Positions 11,611-24,758 of a DNA stretch of 64,000 nt are shown piece by piece. The DNA comes from Papilionanthe hookeriana x Papilionanthe teres (Eukaryota; Streptophyta; Magnoliopsida; Asparagales; Orchidaceae). Under the pieces are notes generated by a model. That model saw nothing but the letters and a program-made list of their open reading frames with translations. It had not been told where the DNA came from and searched no databases. The stretch spans positions 79,321,877 to 79,385,876 of the forward strand of contig CM040426.1 in assembly GCA_022702705.1 (NCBI GenBank), in the 5' to 3' direction. The translations under genes were made by a program, and so were the position numbers. The stretch's first letter is position 1, and each line of letters begins with the position of its first letter.

Positions 11611-14600
11611 GCTAATGTATCTATTAATCTCAATTCAGTTTCAACCCTTAAGGGTGATAGCTTTAAGGATTGGAAACAGAACATTCACATTATTCTTTGC
11701 TGCATGGATCTAGATCTACCGTTAAGAATGGATAAATCCGCTCCTCTTACGGATATTAGTTCCTCTGAGGAAAGGAGAATCTATGAGAAGTGGGGCCGTT
11801 CTAATCGCTTTAGTCTTATGATCATAAAACGCGGCATACCTGAGGCCTTTAGAGGTTGGATGTCTAGTGAGATCACTAATGCTGCAAGTTTCCTTGCTGA
11901 AATAGAGAAACGCTTTGCAAAAAGCGATAAGGCTGAAACTGATATTTTTTTAAAGAAACTTATTTTAATGAGGCTCAGAGGCAATAAAAGTATAAGGGAG
12001 TACATCGTTGAGATGTCTAACATTGCTTCAAAGTTAAAGAAGCTAAAGTTCGAGTTGACATATGATTTACTCGTGCATTAAGTTCTTATTTCTCTTCCTC
12101 CACAGTTTGGTCAATTTCTTGTCAGCTATAATATGCAAAGGGAGAAATGGACTCTTAATGAGCTTATTTCTCATTGTGTGCAAGAGGAAGAAAGGTTGAA
12201 GCAAGGAAAGATTGATAGTGTTCATTTGGTGAACACCTCTAAAGAAAGGGGCACTAAAAGAAAGAATGAGGATGCTAAGAATAAGGGTCCTTCTCAAAAG
12301 AAACAAAATAAAGTTTAAAATCCTGAAAGTGTCAGTTGTTTCTTTTGCAATAAAGAAGGAATGCGCAAAATATCACGCTTGGCGTATAAAGAAAGGTACA
12401 TTTCTAACTTTGGTATGTTCTGAGGTAAATTTGGCTTCGCATACATAGAAACACTTGGTGGTTAGACTCTGGTGCTACTACTAACATAAGTGTTTCAATG
12501 CAAGGTTGCCCGAGCTATCGAAAACCAAATGATGCTGAAAGATGCATTTATGTGGGAGATGGAAATCAGTAGAAGTGGAAGTAATTGGGCATTTTAGATT
12601 GTTATTATGTACTGGTTACTATTTGGATTTGATAGATTTGTTGTACCGTCATTTGGACGGAATTCAGTTTTTGTTTGTTGTTTGGACAAATTGGGTTATT
12701 GTTGTTCATTTCAAAACAGTTGTTTCAGTTTATCTATTAATTCCAATATTATCGAACTCGGTTCCCTTATGGTGTATGACAATCTTTATTTCGCTTGATA
12801 TCGTTGCTTCTTATAATGAAACTCGAATGTGGAATCACGAGGTACTAAGCGTAAAATTGATAATGAAAATTCAGGAGCATTATGGCACAAGCATTTAGGT
12901 CACATCTCTAGAAATAGAGTTGAAAGACTTGTGTCAGATGAAATTATAAGTTTCATTGATTTTACGGACTTTAATGTATGTATTGAATGCATTAAGGGAA
13001 AACAGACAAAAAAAAAAGAAATTAGTTGCATATAGAGCTACAGAAGTCTTATAATTGATACATACGGATGTTTGTGGACCATTTTCTACAGCTTCTTGGA
13101 ATGGTTAACAATATTATGTATCGTTCATAGATGATTATTCAAGATATGCATACATATTTCTTATTAATGAGAAGTCCCAAGTATTGGAAGTGTTAAAATC
13201 TTATAAGGCTGAAGTTGAAAACCAACTAAGCAAAAGAATAAAGAAAGTCAAATCTAATCGTGGTGGCGAATACTACGACAGATATGACGGTTTAGGTGAA
13301 CAACGTCCGGGACCATTTGCTAAATTCCTAGGTGGAATTGTCCCTCAATACACAATGCCAGATTCACCTAGCATGAATGGTGTAGCTGAAAGACAAAACC
13401 GCACTCTTAAAGACATGGTAAGAAGTATGATTAGTCATTCTACCTTACCAGAATCACTCTGGGGAGAAGCACTTAAGACAAGCAATCTCACATTTTGAAT
13501 AGAGTACTAACTAAAGCAATATCGCAAATACACCTTATGAGCTTTGGACAAGGTGAAAACCCAGCTTTAAAGCATTTTCATGTTTGGGGTCGCTCAATCG
13601 AGGCAAGGCCTTACAAGCCACTTGAGAAAAAGTTAGACCCTAAAACAAGTGAGCAACTATTTTGTTGGTTATTCGGAGCGATCTAAGCGTTTCAAGTTTT
13701 ATGATCCCAAATTAAAGATATTTTTGAGACGGAACTGCAAGTGTTTTTGAGGATATTGAATTTGGGGGAGAAATCAGAGTTAGAGACTTTATCTTTGAGG
13801 AGGAATCGTACCATACTACTCTTGTTGAAGAGGAATTGGTTCCTATTCCTATAATTGCTTTTGATAATGATCGTGATTTTACTCCCGACATAGATCAAGT
13901 CGCAAATCAAGAACAAAACATCGTTAATCAACCCTCGAGAAACAAATTCACCAACCTCAAGAACAAGCTCAAGAGCAAGTGCTTTTGCGGCGATCCACTA
14001 GTGGAAAGAAGAAATGCTATTTCGGATGATTATATTGTATTTCTTCAGGAACATGAGGAAAATATTAGTATGATGGAAGATGATCCTATCAACTTTCATC
14101 AAGCTATACAAAGTTCTAATTCAGAAAAATGGATTAAAGCAATGAATGAGGGGTATAAGTCTATGCAAGACAATAAAGTTTGGGAACTTGTCCCATTGCC
14201 AGAAAGAAAGAAACCCATTGGTTACAAATGGATTTTTAAAACCAAAAGGGATTCAAAGGGTAATGTGGAGAGACATAAAGCTCGCCTTGTAGCTAATGGC
14301 TATACTCAAAAGGAAGATATTGACTATAAAGAGACTTTTTCTCCGATTTCAACAAAGGACTCTTTTAGAATACTCATGGCACTAGTTGCTCATTATGATA
14401 TGGAGCTACATCAAATGGATGTTAAGACCACTTTTCTCAATGGAGACATTGATGAAACGATCTATATGCTGCAACCAGAAAACTTTGTGTCAGGAGACCC
14501 AAAGAATATGGTTTGCAAACTGACAAAATCTATTTATGGGCTCAAACAAGCTTCCCGTCAATGATATCACAAATTTCATCAAGTGATTCTATCATTTGGT

Positions 14601-15648
14601 TTTGAAATGAATGCAACTGATGATTGTGTATATCATAAATTCAGTGGGAGAAAGCATTGTTTTCTGATTTTGTATGTGGATGGCATACTGCTTGCCACAA
14701 ATGATATAAGCATGTTGCAGGAAACCAAGAGATTTCTATCAATTAATTTGGAGATGAAAGATCTTGGTGATGTCTCATTTTTCTTAGGAATTCAGATTCA
14801 ACGGCATTGTTCTTAGTGTATTCTTGGATTATCACAAAGAGTTTATATTGATATAGTGCTTAAAAGATTTGACATGCAGAACTATAGACCAATTGACACC
14901 CCTGTCACTAAAGGAGACAAGTTCAGTCTCAATCAGTGCCCAAAAGGAAACCATGAGATTCAGGAAATGCAAAAGATTCCTTATGCTTCAGCAGTAAGGA
15001 GTCTTATGTACGCGGCCAGATATTGCGTACATTGTTGGAGTTTTAGGCAGATACTTAAGCAAACCAGGAATGGATCATTGGAAAGCAGCCAAAAGAGTTA
15101 TGAGATACTTAAGGAGAACAAAAGATTACATGCTTACATATAGGAGATCAGATCATTTGGAGATCATTGGGTATTCTGACTCCGATTTTGTTGGATGCCA
15201 AGACAACGAGACGATCCACATCGATGCTACATATTTTTGTTAAGTGGTGGAGCTATATCCCTGGAGGAGTGCAAAACAAACACTAATAGCTTCATCCACT
15301 ATGACAGCAGAGTCTGTAGCATGTTATGAGGCATCCAACCATGACATATGGATGAGAAATTTTGTCACTGGGCTGCGCATTATTGAAGGAATTGAAAGAT
15401 CACTAAAGTTATTTTGTGATAATAAATCAGCTGTATTGTATTCCAATAACAACAGAAGTTCATCCAAGTCAAAGCATATTGACATCAAATTTCTTGTTGT
15501 GAAGGAAAGAATACAGAGTGGCCAGATTCACATAGAGCATATTGGAACAAACTCCATGATAGCGGACCCCCTTACTAAGGGTCTGATACCCAGGGTCTTT
15601 CATGAGCATACTGCTCATATGGTTGTTATAGAGCTTGAGGAAATTTAG
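11611..15648 (+). pseudogene. Ty1/copia gag-pol, element 2, broken
   Basis: Closely related to element 1 and collinear with it. Gag is open from 11614 but has no in-frame ATG before 11704 and stops near 12081. A 14-base deletion near 12358 removes the His and part of the zinc knuckle and shifts the frame. Protease keeps D-S-G-A at 12465-12476. In the integrase the first Asp (13067) and the Glu (13388) remain, but the second Asp is replaced by Asn (13256-13258). Reverse transcriptase has YVDG in place of YVDD (14673-14684). RNase H runs to the stop at 15646-15648. There are further stops near 13035, 13498, 14564 and 14816. The lesions differ from those in element 1, so the two copies decayed independently. 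Confidence 0.92.
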
Positions 15649-15651
15649 ATT

Positions 15652-15660
15652 CAGTGGGAT
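15652..15660 (+). other. Purine-rich PPT look-alike after pol, element 2
   Basis: cagtgggat followed by tttgttaac, the counterpart of 9731-9740, about 405 bases before the functional-position polypurine tract. Confidence 0.5.
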
Positions 15661-16054
15661 TTTGTTAACTTGTGTTTTTTAGCTCTATGTTTTATTTTGT
15701 ATACAAAACATATTTGGATATTTTCTAATAAGAAATAAGGTATTTTATTCAGTTCAGTACACTTTGTGCAGTTAAAGTTTGATCTCACTTAAGTAAAATA
15801 GGATCAGTTGAAACTTGACATGAACAAACCACCTTGCATGTAATTTTCTTTCAACACATTCATGATTGATCTATGTCATTTGATTATATTAATATATGTG
15901 ACCATTGATGGGTTCAGTTGTGAAAAATACAACGAAGACTACTTTGATCCTATATTGATATGATTAATGGACGAGATTCTAATATGTCTTTACAATGATG
16001 ACAACAAATTTTGGGCGCACTAAGGTTGACACATTTATCTTATACATATATAGT

Positions 16055-16066
16055 CCAGTGGGAGAT
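16055..16066 (+). other. Polypurine tract, element 2
   Basis: ccagtgggagat is directly adjacent to LTR 3 and identical to the tract before LTR 2. Confidence 0.8.
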
Positions 16067-16522
16067 TGTTGGATCGATTATGGGACTACAATGTAATTAA
16101 TAATGTGTTGGGTCATCATTAATAAGTCAAAATTATTATGGTCTAATTAAGAATAAAGTTTATGACTTTAGACACATTTGTCATGAAATTATAAGTGTGG
16201 ATACCATAAGTGCAAATTCTAATTTGATGAGGGGCAAAATTGGAATTAAGCAATTCATGTAACCACCCGTTGGTGATATTAAATAAAGAGGTAATGGTCC
16301 CCAGCCTGCGGAGAAAAGAAAAAAAAATTTATTCTCTTGTACCCCATCAACGAGAGAGACTAAGGAAAACTCCGGAAAGTCTTGTAATCGATCAAAAGGA
16401 TTCAGATACGCTTCCGCTATTGTATCGATTTAGTTTTCTCATCAATATGAACGTGAATGAAAGATTCTGGTGGATTCCTAAGAGATTTTGATTCAATCAA
16501 AATCTATTTGGAAATATCAACA
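16067..16522 (+). repeat. Ty1/copia LTR 3 (outer right)
   Basis: tgttggatc to caaca. It is shorter than the other two because about 24 bases around gattggaagatc are missing. It is followed by unrelated sequence with no primer-binding site, so it ends the array. Confidence 0.92.
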
Positions 16523-17460
16523 GTAATTCCTTCAAAATTCACCGTAAGCTTGAAACTTTTTCTGTCATCATCCAAAAACAAGTCCGTCTTTTCCTCTTAG
16601 GCATGAAATCCATCACAACCGTCTCCCACGATTTGAAGAAAGGCACTGATTCATTGACGTGTGATATTTTATGAGATCAACGAGAGACACCAACATAAGG
16701 ATCTGGCGTTAGTGAATTGCAGCGAGAGATCTGCAAAAGACAACTATCGAAATTTGGTGATCGATCGGATGCGATCGATTAGATCAATGGGAGATATCAG
16801 TGGGATTTTTTAGCGATATACAAGATGGATTCGGGCAATCGATAGCAGTGAGCAACTATTTCCAGCTGGAGAGCTTCAGCAATTGGCTGGAGGAAGGTCA
16901 ATAAGGGAGTGGCTTTCCGGTCGATTGGAGCAAGGTAGATGAGGGCGGACATGGTAGATGGAAGACAAAAAGAGGAAGAAGCTACAAGCATTTCGGGCGG
17001 CCGGTGGCCAAGAAAATTTGGCGATGAAAGAGTCTGATGTTAGGGCAGCTCGTTGGCGGAAGTAGTCGTCAACGATGGAGGCACGACTAGGGCATAACTG
17101 AGAAAGAGAAAAGGAGCTTATGGGTTGGAGGGGAAAGAGTTTGGCGATAAGAGAGTGCCTTGTTTCTCATTTGCGAGGAGGGATTGAAGGAGATAGCTTT
17201 GGACGAAATGCGTCGGTTTAGAGGGTGGAGGAATAAATCGTAGACGTTTGTCGGGCAGGGATCTGTTTAAGGGTGGGCGTGTGGCTTCCGAGATGTTGTC
17301 GCTTGGTTGTTGATAGAGACAGTTGGGTTGGTTGATCAGTGAAGAGGCCGGTCAATTTCTATGATGGCGACCGACCAGTGAGTCAGCCAACAATAGAAAA
17401 AGGTTCAAAAAGATGAGAGGATAAGCCAGTGCAACTAAAGGCTCTTAAACGAACCATGAG
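16523..17460 (-). other. Gene-like fragment abutting LTR 3, unidentified
   Basis: More GC-rich than its surroundings. Read on the minus strand it begins CT-rich like a 5' leader (17250 to 16990), has a short open frame (16991-16797), and near 16600-16525 gives a coding-like stretch (FLDDDRKSFKLTVNFEG) that stops exactly at the LTR. I do not recognise the family. It could be a host gene fragment cut by the copia insertion, or part of the outer retroelement. No continuous reading frame was found. Confidence 0.3.
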
Positions 17461-17661
17461 GGGGAATATATGTCAAGAAAAAACTATAGTAGACTCAGGA
17501 TCATTGGTCGGACGTCGTGGATGACCAACTGAGGGAGTTACGGTGACCAAATGGATAAGTGGAGTGAGATATCCATTGTGCCAGTTCCCCTTGTGCTTTC
17601 TCGACATTTTTCATCATTTTGTTATCAGTATTATTCACACTCAATGCACTTTTAGAGTGTT

Positions 17662-18188
17662 CAATCAAAATCTATCAGGTAGATCGTGCTCAAGGAATAA
17701 AGTATTGAACCGAGGAGGGGTGATCCGAGAGAGGGAGAGAAATGAGAGAGAGAGAGAGAGAGAGAGAAGAGGACTTCCTACGATCAGGGGGTGGATGAGG
17801 TGTTGTTGGCTCGTGGACCCATTTTATTCTATAAAATTAGATATTATAAATGTGTGATGCCCCCTGTATTTTGATAATGAAACCCTCAAATTTATAGAAC
17901 ATAAAAAGGTAAAATGTACAAAAATTTGAAATTTGACTATGCTTTGAAGAGTGAAGCAAAGAGCATTTTAATCTTTTTTATTTTAATCGTTGGATCATCT
18001 GAAAATCGATGCAGACTTTTATGTCTATGTTTGTCTGCCAAATGAAATGATGTGGCAGAGGGAAGGAACTTGGGTGGTCGACTGAACTAATGTGACTGAA
18101 GGACAAAGCTTGGCCGGCCGACTGAAGTGAGATGGTCGACTATTGGATTGCCTCGAGATTCATGCAGATCATTTTTGAGTATACAATT
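17662..18188 (+). repeat. Diverged direct repeat, copy B (candidate 3' LTR)
   Basis: Partner of 2213-2757, same orientation, with the same internal order: accgaggagg, (GA)n at 17744-17768, cccattttatt, tttgactatgctt, ttggatcatctg, cgagattcatgc. Upstream and downstream flanks are not similar to those of copy A, so the boundaries are real. Confidence 0.5.
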
Positions 18189-18189
18189 T

Positions 18190-21100
18190 TACACCTATAA
18201 TTTACTTGTCACTGTACTCCATTATTACCTACAAAGTTAACATTACAAACTTTTCATTTTGGTTAGAAGACATTGTTTTCTTAATATATGCGTTTGACAT
18301 GATGGGTTTAGAAAGATCAACAGGCAGAATGAAGCAACTTCTCAAATTTATTTGTCTAAGATCGATGGATCATATATAGGTAATTTAAATAAAGAATAAA
18401 ACTAGTAACTTGCATGCAGATTAATTTAATTTAAAGATTAATTAAAAATTAAAATGCAATTAAATCAGTATTTTAATTTTTTAATTGAAAATACAAATCT
18501 ATTCTCGATTTTTGAATTAGTAAATAAACAAACTTGAATATTTATTTTTAAAAACTCAAAAGTTAAACAAGTTAAACATGAACATAATCACATTTGTTCA
18601 TGAACTTGTTCATTTATCGTCATGAACAAATTCGTTTGTTGTTCAACAAATAACTTGTTAGATATTTGATATTAGACTCGTTCATAGCTCGTATCATATA
18701 TGACATATTATTAAATTGAAATTTGATTAGCTGAAATTTATATAATTATAGACTAAATGATATTATATTATTATATCAATTGATGAACGGTTCGCATTAT
18801 GAGTTATTTGATACTACGAATTCTTTCATATTCTCTTGCTATTGTTTCCTTGTTACTTCTCTATATTAAAAATCATTCTTTTGAGAATATATGTATTATA
18901 TATACTAAATGGCATAATGTGAATTAGTTTATTTTCTTATATTAATTATTTTTGTAAAATTATTTAATGAGTTTTGTATATAAAAATATACATATACTCA
19001 TTTGAATTTTTAACTTATTTATTCGCCTATTTAAATCCTCATTCATTTATCAATCAAACTTGAAAAACATAAGAAAGGTCAACACAAGTCCAAACCCAAC
19101 ATGAACAAGTTATAATCGTACCAAGTCATGTCCAGTCTATGATATAGTCGGCTCGATTACAACCCTGCGCATGTTAAACAGTAAAATCAGATAAAAAAAA
19201 GAAAAAATTCAAAGTAAAAAGTGGAGCATATAAGAGCAAATTGCCATGTAAGTTCTTTTGTTCACATGAATAATTCAAACATAAATTTATTGTAGTGCAA
19301 ATTTAAGAAAATGCTATATAATTATATATATAATTATCAAATTGTTGTTTTTTTTTTGCATATATAGTAAGTCTTGTTAATAAAGATGAGTTAACGTGCG
19401 TAGAAAACAAACTTATTAACAAAAGGGCCAACATATACCACGATTGAGATCTTAATTAATTAGACGAAGCAATTAGGGCCATGTGATCACTCATGGCATT
19501 GTGGTTTAAAGGCAAACCGCCACTTTTGTTCCACCTTCCGACAAAATTAAGATTGTGATTAAAGTAATAAATTAATAATTAAAAACTTGATGAAATCTAA
19601 ATATTTAAAGTGCATAGCACAAGAAAATATAAGAAGTTGGTTCTATGTGATAATATTAAAATAAAGGAGTATTTCTAGATATAGAAAGTTTGAAGACTTC
19701 TACATATTAAAAATGCATAAAATAATAATAAAAAATAGTTGTCACATTGTGGTAATATTAAAATGATTAGTTAAGAGTACTTCTATCTTAAAAATTCAAC
19801 TATCTTGAATAAAGCTGTTTTCTTGAGAGACATATGTTCAGTTAGATATAGATATAAATATGAAGATTTTTTTCCTTGATGTGAACTGTAATGATCAAAT
19901 ATTTTAAAGGAGGAAAACTATTGAAATAATACCTAAAAAAAGAAAAAACAAGAAAACAAGAAAACTTGTAATATATGTGCCATGCTACTTCATTTCTTCA
20001 AAAACCAAATTATCATAATTTTAAGTACTCTAATTTACATGTACTAATTGTAGTTAACTTAACCATAGAAAGGCAAGTTTTGTGAAGCATCACTTAACTC
20101 TATTCCACTTTCACCATAGGTGGTTAAGGTTATTTTGGGAAAACATCGTGAACAATCGATCCAATTCGTTCAATTTATGCTTGGGGTTTGTTTTTTCATG
20201 ATTAATTGTCGATCTATATATATATGGACATCCTAATAATATGTCTGCACTAAATTTTTTTTATTGTTTTAATGGGCATATTTTTTACACTTTATTTTAT
20301 ACATTTGAACCGCCATATATTAGTTTACTTTCTGTCATGTTGTCATTAGTGGATGTAATTTTATTCCTTAACTAATTCTTTTTAGTTTTCTTACATTTCC
20401 ATATTAAAATTCTAGCTAATTTTTTGCTACGCGCAAGTCTAATAGCAATGATTTATTTATTATTTCCTTGACTCTTAAATTTATACAATACTACCTTTCT
20501 AAATAAGGATTTATAAAATTAATCGTTGATCTTTGATATATCCTCTTATCATGTAATGTTATTAATTAAGATGCTTTTCCACTTCAAGCATCCAAACATA
20601 AATGTAGAAATTATAATATTAATCACCCATTTAGTAAAATAGATTTGAGTTAGGTATATAAATTTGCCTTATCATGGGCAAGTATGTCTTAAGCCACTCA
20701 AGCCTAGATAGGGGAGTACTCATGTCAAGTTCAACTAGCAAGTTTTCTTCATTAAACTTAGTTGGTGAGCCAATACAAAGATTGAATTGAGGAGCTATTT
20801 GTGAGCCCAATTTGGCATATTCATCTCCTTCGTTATTTATTTTGGTGGACCTGTCTTAGAGGTTTACAATGAATGCTTGCCATCGTCATTATTGAGGTAG
20901 CCAACACATATGTCCATAGGGCTAAGTGAGTCATTTCATAAATTGTGAAAAAATGATGGCATGCTATGAAATTAGATGAAAGTCACTAAAATAATTTTCA
21001 CTTTAACCACTTGATCTTAGTTTTACGACCCTTCTTATACTTCAAACTTTGTAATACAGCCCCGGGTTATTCTTTAATCACTTTTCATTTTTTATTTATC

Positions 21101-23590
21101 TCCACATCATTTAGTCCAACAATGAAACTTTGGATTAATTTAGAAAACTCAATTTAAAATATGAGGACATTTAGGTGTCAATTAAACTGCAACACCAAAA
21201 AAATTCTAATATATTTCATGTTGTTACAATGTTCGATAAGGAAGTAACTCCCTTTTCATGATTATATACATCATTAATAACTTCAAATAGCAAGCATCAA
21301 CCCTTACAATTTCTTTTTAAGGGGCTTTATTTTGAGGGAAAACAACTGATATATCAGTCAATATTGACAAAATTACCCTAGCACTCCACGGTTAATGCTT
21401 CTAATATCTTATTATCAAATATTATCTCTGACTTTTCAATGCAAGAATGACCATTGTCTTCTTGCTTGCTATCTTCTGTTGCACATTGGATTAATTGATC
21501 TGTAAGAACTATAGCTTTGTCAGATTTCATTCCTAATGTAAATTTTGGCAATGGTTAAATTAATGCATGCAAATATTATTCAAGTTACAAAATATTTGTG
21601 TTGTCAAGCAATGTTTAGTTTATTGTAAAATAACATTCATATTCTGTCAAAATTTTAATTTGGAAATGAAATTTAAGGAATGTGAAGCTATGTCTTTTGA
21701 GAATTATTTCAACATATTGTATGTTTATTTTTCTACAATTGATTTGGCATAATTTTATACCATGGAGTAAATAGTAGAAGTTAATGTGGCTAGGTTATGT
21801 GTAAGAGCTCTTAAACTAACAAAACAAGAGCCATTATTATTGATGGAAACTAGCCTTGATAAGCAGAGATACACATATATACTTTTTGTTTTATTAATTT
21901 GGGAAGATATGCAAGGTCATATAATTTCATTTGAAAATCACACTTTTTATCATACGAGAACTATCAATAAGAAAAATGTTAATGCATTTCGTGTCATGAA
22001 ATGATATTGTTTTGCAATTAGCTTGATAATGCATTAGTTATAATTTATTGTTAACTTTGATAGCAAATTCGAACTTATTCATATTTTAGTCAATGGAGCC
22101 AAATGAAGTCTAATTCATTAATTAATAATCAATTATTTTACACCTCTCTATGTTAATAGCTTACTAACCCTTTTGGAGTGACATGTCGTAAGGAGAAAGA
22201 CATGGAACTATTGGTTTTGTTTTCATTTTTTTAATTCTTATTTCAACAAATGGGTCTATTCAATCAAGATTTATTAGAGGTCATGGGCTCTCAATCGTCT
22301 ATTTAGTGTATTCCTAGCTAAATTCAATCATTTGTACCTATACTAACTTTTAATATCGTACATTATTTTTCTTTTGTATTTGTGAAATAAAATCATATAT
22401 GAAGTCATCAAATTATTATTTATACATATTAAATTAATGATGTGGATACATTATATTCCAAAGTCATCAATAATTAATGGAAATGAAATTGAATATGACT
22501 GAATGATTTAAAATGAATTAATAATAATAACAAAATGATTGTGCTCATGGATCTTATCATAAAATTTGGCATATGGTTACAATATGATGTATAATCTTGG
22601 TAGTTATCTTGCAATCATTTATTTAATCTACATCAAAGTGTTCAACCACTTTGAAAAAATATGCTCCTTAGAAAGTTTGTTAAATTTTGACCTAAAGGTA
22701 GTGCTCTTGCTCAAAAAAAGAATTTCTGAAGGTTTCCTTGACTATAAGTTATCGAGGATTTATAGTGAAATCCTAACTTCAAGTAGAATATTGGTATACA
22801 TGAGTGATTGATATGAATCATGCAAATGTAACAAAAATAATATGGTGTTGGGCCTTTGATTAAGCTTGCAATAAGTCATTAAATAATAAACACAACTATT
22901 AATTATGAACACACTAGATTAGTTTATGCGATTAATTTTAAGCACCAATTACAAATATCGATCTACAAAATAAAGACATGAGACGTTAATTGCAATGATT
23001 AAGATTCACTATAAGAGTTCAGGTTAATAACATCTAAATTAGCAGTGGCCATATGTTGGCACAGATATTTGCGACTGATATGCTTTAGAAATTTGATGAA
23101 TTTCATTATTGATATATGTTAAGATGACATTGTACGATGCAAACACATTGCTTGGAGAAAACTGCAGAAATTTATGATGCATCATATTTCACTTAATTGC
23201 AACGCATTTTTGATCTTGATGCTAAATTGTAGCATTAGAAATTGTCGATGCTATTGAGATGCAAGAATCTTCAAAACATAGATGCTTGCCTACCAACATC
23301 ATTTATGCTTATATATTTCCCTCTGCATTGTTATATTGCTCGAACAAAACCAAGGTTCTCCTGCGACCCCTTCTCTTTGGCCACCATCTGGTGTCCCTGC
23401 AATGTTCTTTAGCACTGACGACATCACGGTGACTCTTGATCTCCAACGTAATCGATAGTTTTATGATTCCATTCCACATTTTATCAAATTCTTCCATTGT
23501 TTTTGCTGATATTTGCCATTTAGGTTTATTGTTATGTCATTTATTTTAGTGATGTGTTAGGAATGTGTTTAGATTTAGGTATAGGCTTAT
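18190..23590. other. AT-rich intergenic DNA, no gene seen
   Basis: Over 5 kb of AT-rich DNA with only short, low-complexity open frames. No coding domain, RNA gene or bounded transposon could be supported. Near 18590-18670 gttcatgaac-type words recur and near 19150 ggctcgattacaaccct resembles the end of the hAT-like MITEs elsewhere in the window, but no left end was found. Confidence 0.5.
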
Positions 23591-23591
23591 C

Positions 23592-23950
23592 GGGTGTTTG
23601 GCTGCATGTAAGCTTTAACTTTAGTAGAATTTAGTAAATTTGAAAATACTAAATCTATTAAATCCATATTCTTGTTGGATTTATTACATCCATATTAAAA
23701 CTAAAGAAGGTTTAGGGTGTTTGGCTACATGTAAGAAATAGCTTTAGTAGGATTTATTAAATTCGAAAAAGCTAAATTCGTTAAGTCCAATTTATGACTG
23801 GATTTAGTAAATTTGGATTTTAACTGATATAATTTTACGGGGTGTTTGACTGCAGATAGGATTTATCTTTAGTAGGATTCTGTAAATTCAAAAATCCCAA
23901 ATCCATTAAATCCACCTTTCGTCTGGATTTAATAAATTTGGATTTAAAAT
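23592..23950. repeat. Three tandem ~124 bp units starting gggtgtttgg
   Basis: Units begin at 23592, 23715 and 23840. Each holds gggtgtttggctgcatg, tttagtaggatttagtaaat, and a copy of taaatccat followed by ggattta. The start resembles termini of Harbinger- or hAT-type MITEs, so this may be a tandem array of MITE ends. The units have diverged by many substitutions. Confidence 0.75.
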
Positions 23951-24758
23951 GAATTGAAGGCAATAGTCAATATCATGGATGATTCAAATGTATAACTGAT
24001 AATTTAAATGTCTTAATATTTAAATCTATATGTACGCAACTGATGAATATCTGAGATTTAAGATCATGATGTACAATAGATTATATTCAAGTAGAATTAA
24101 AGACTGGATGATGAGTTCTTAAATGGTGTAGGAGAATTTGTGCAAGTGGCATCACAATTTTCTATTTACCTTTTAGAAGGTATGTTTTGATGCTTTTGTG
24201 TGAATCACAAAAATCGAACATATCTAACACTAAGATGAAGCCAAGTTGGATTTGTACCGTAAGGCTTTCAGCCTAACTATTAGTACATGACTACACATGA
24301 AATGTATGAACCAGATATTTAGTACAATCACATTAGTGCTTCGTTAGGTTCTACCTCTCCAACTAAATATGATGCTAAAATATGTGAAGAAATAATTGTT
24401 GATGCAAGTAGAGCTCGTTTTATTGAGAATAATTCTGAGGATGATCAATATCAAACAGTGAAGCGCAAAGATTCTACAATTTATCAAATTTTGCATACAT
24501 TTGTGGGGATGTTGCACCACACATTCAGAGTTATCAGTAGTGCTTAGAATATTGAACAATAAATCAAATTAAAATATACCCAGATAATGCTTTAACTAAG
24601 TTGCAGTGTTACTGAAGTAGACTAATTCTAAGAAAAATTTAGTTATAGAGGATGTCTACAGAACAAAAAAAATAGTATCGAAGTTAGGGTTAAAATCAGA
24701 GAAAATAGATTAATGTGTTAATTGCTGCATATTATATTATATGGCGTATGCAATATAG

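Noticed and set aside
18540..19170. A third hAT-like MITE
   Set aside because: The end ggctcgattacaaccct and inner gttcatgaac words look right, but no matching left terminus or target duplication could be found.
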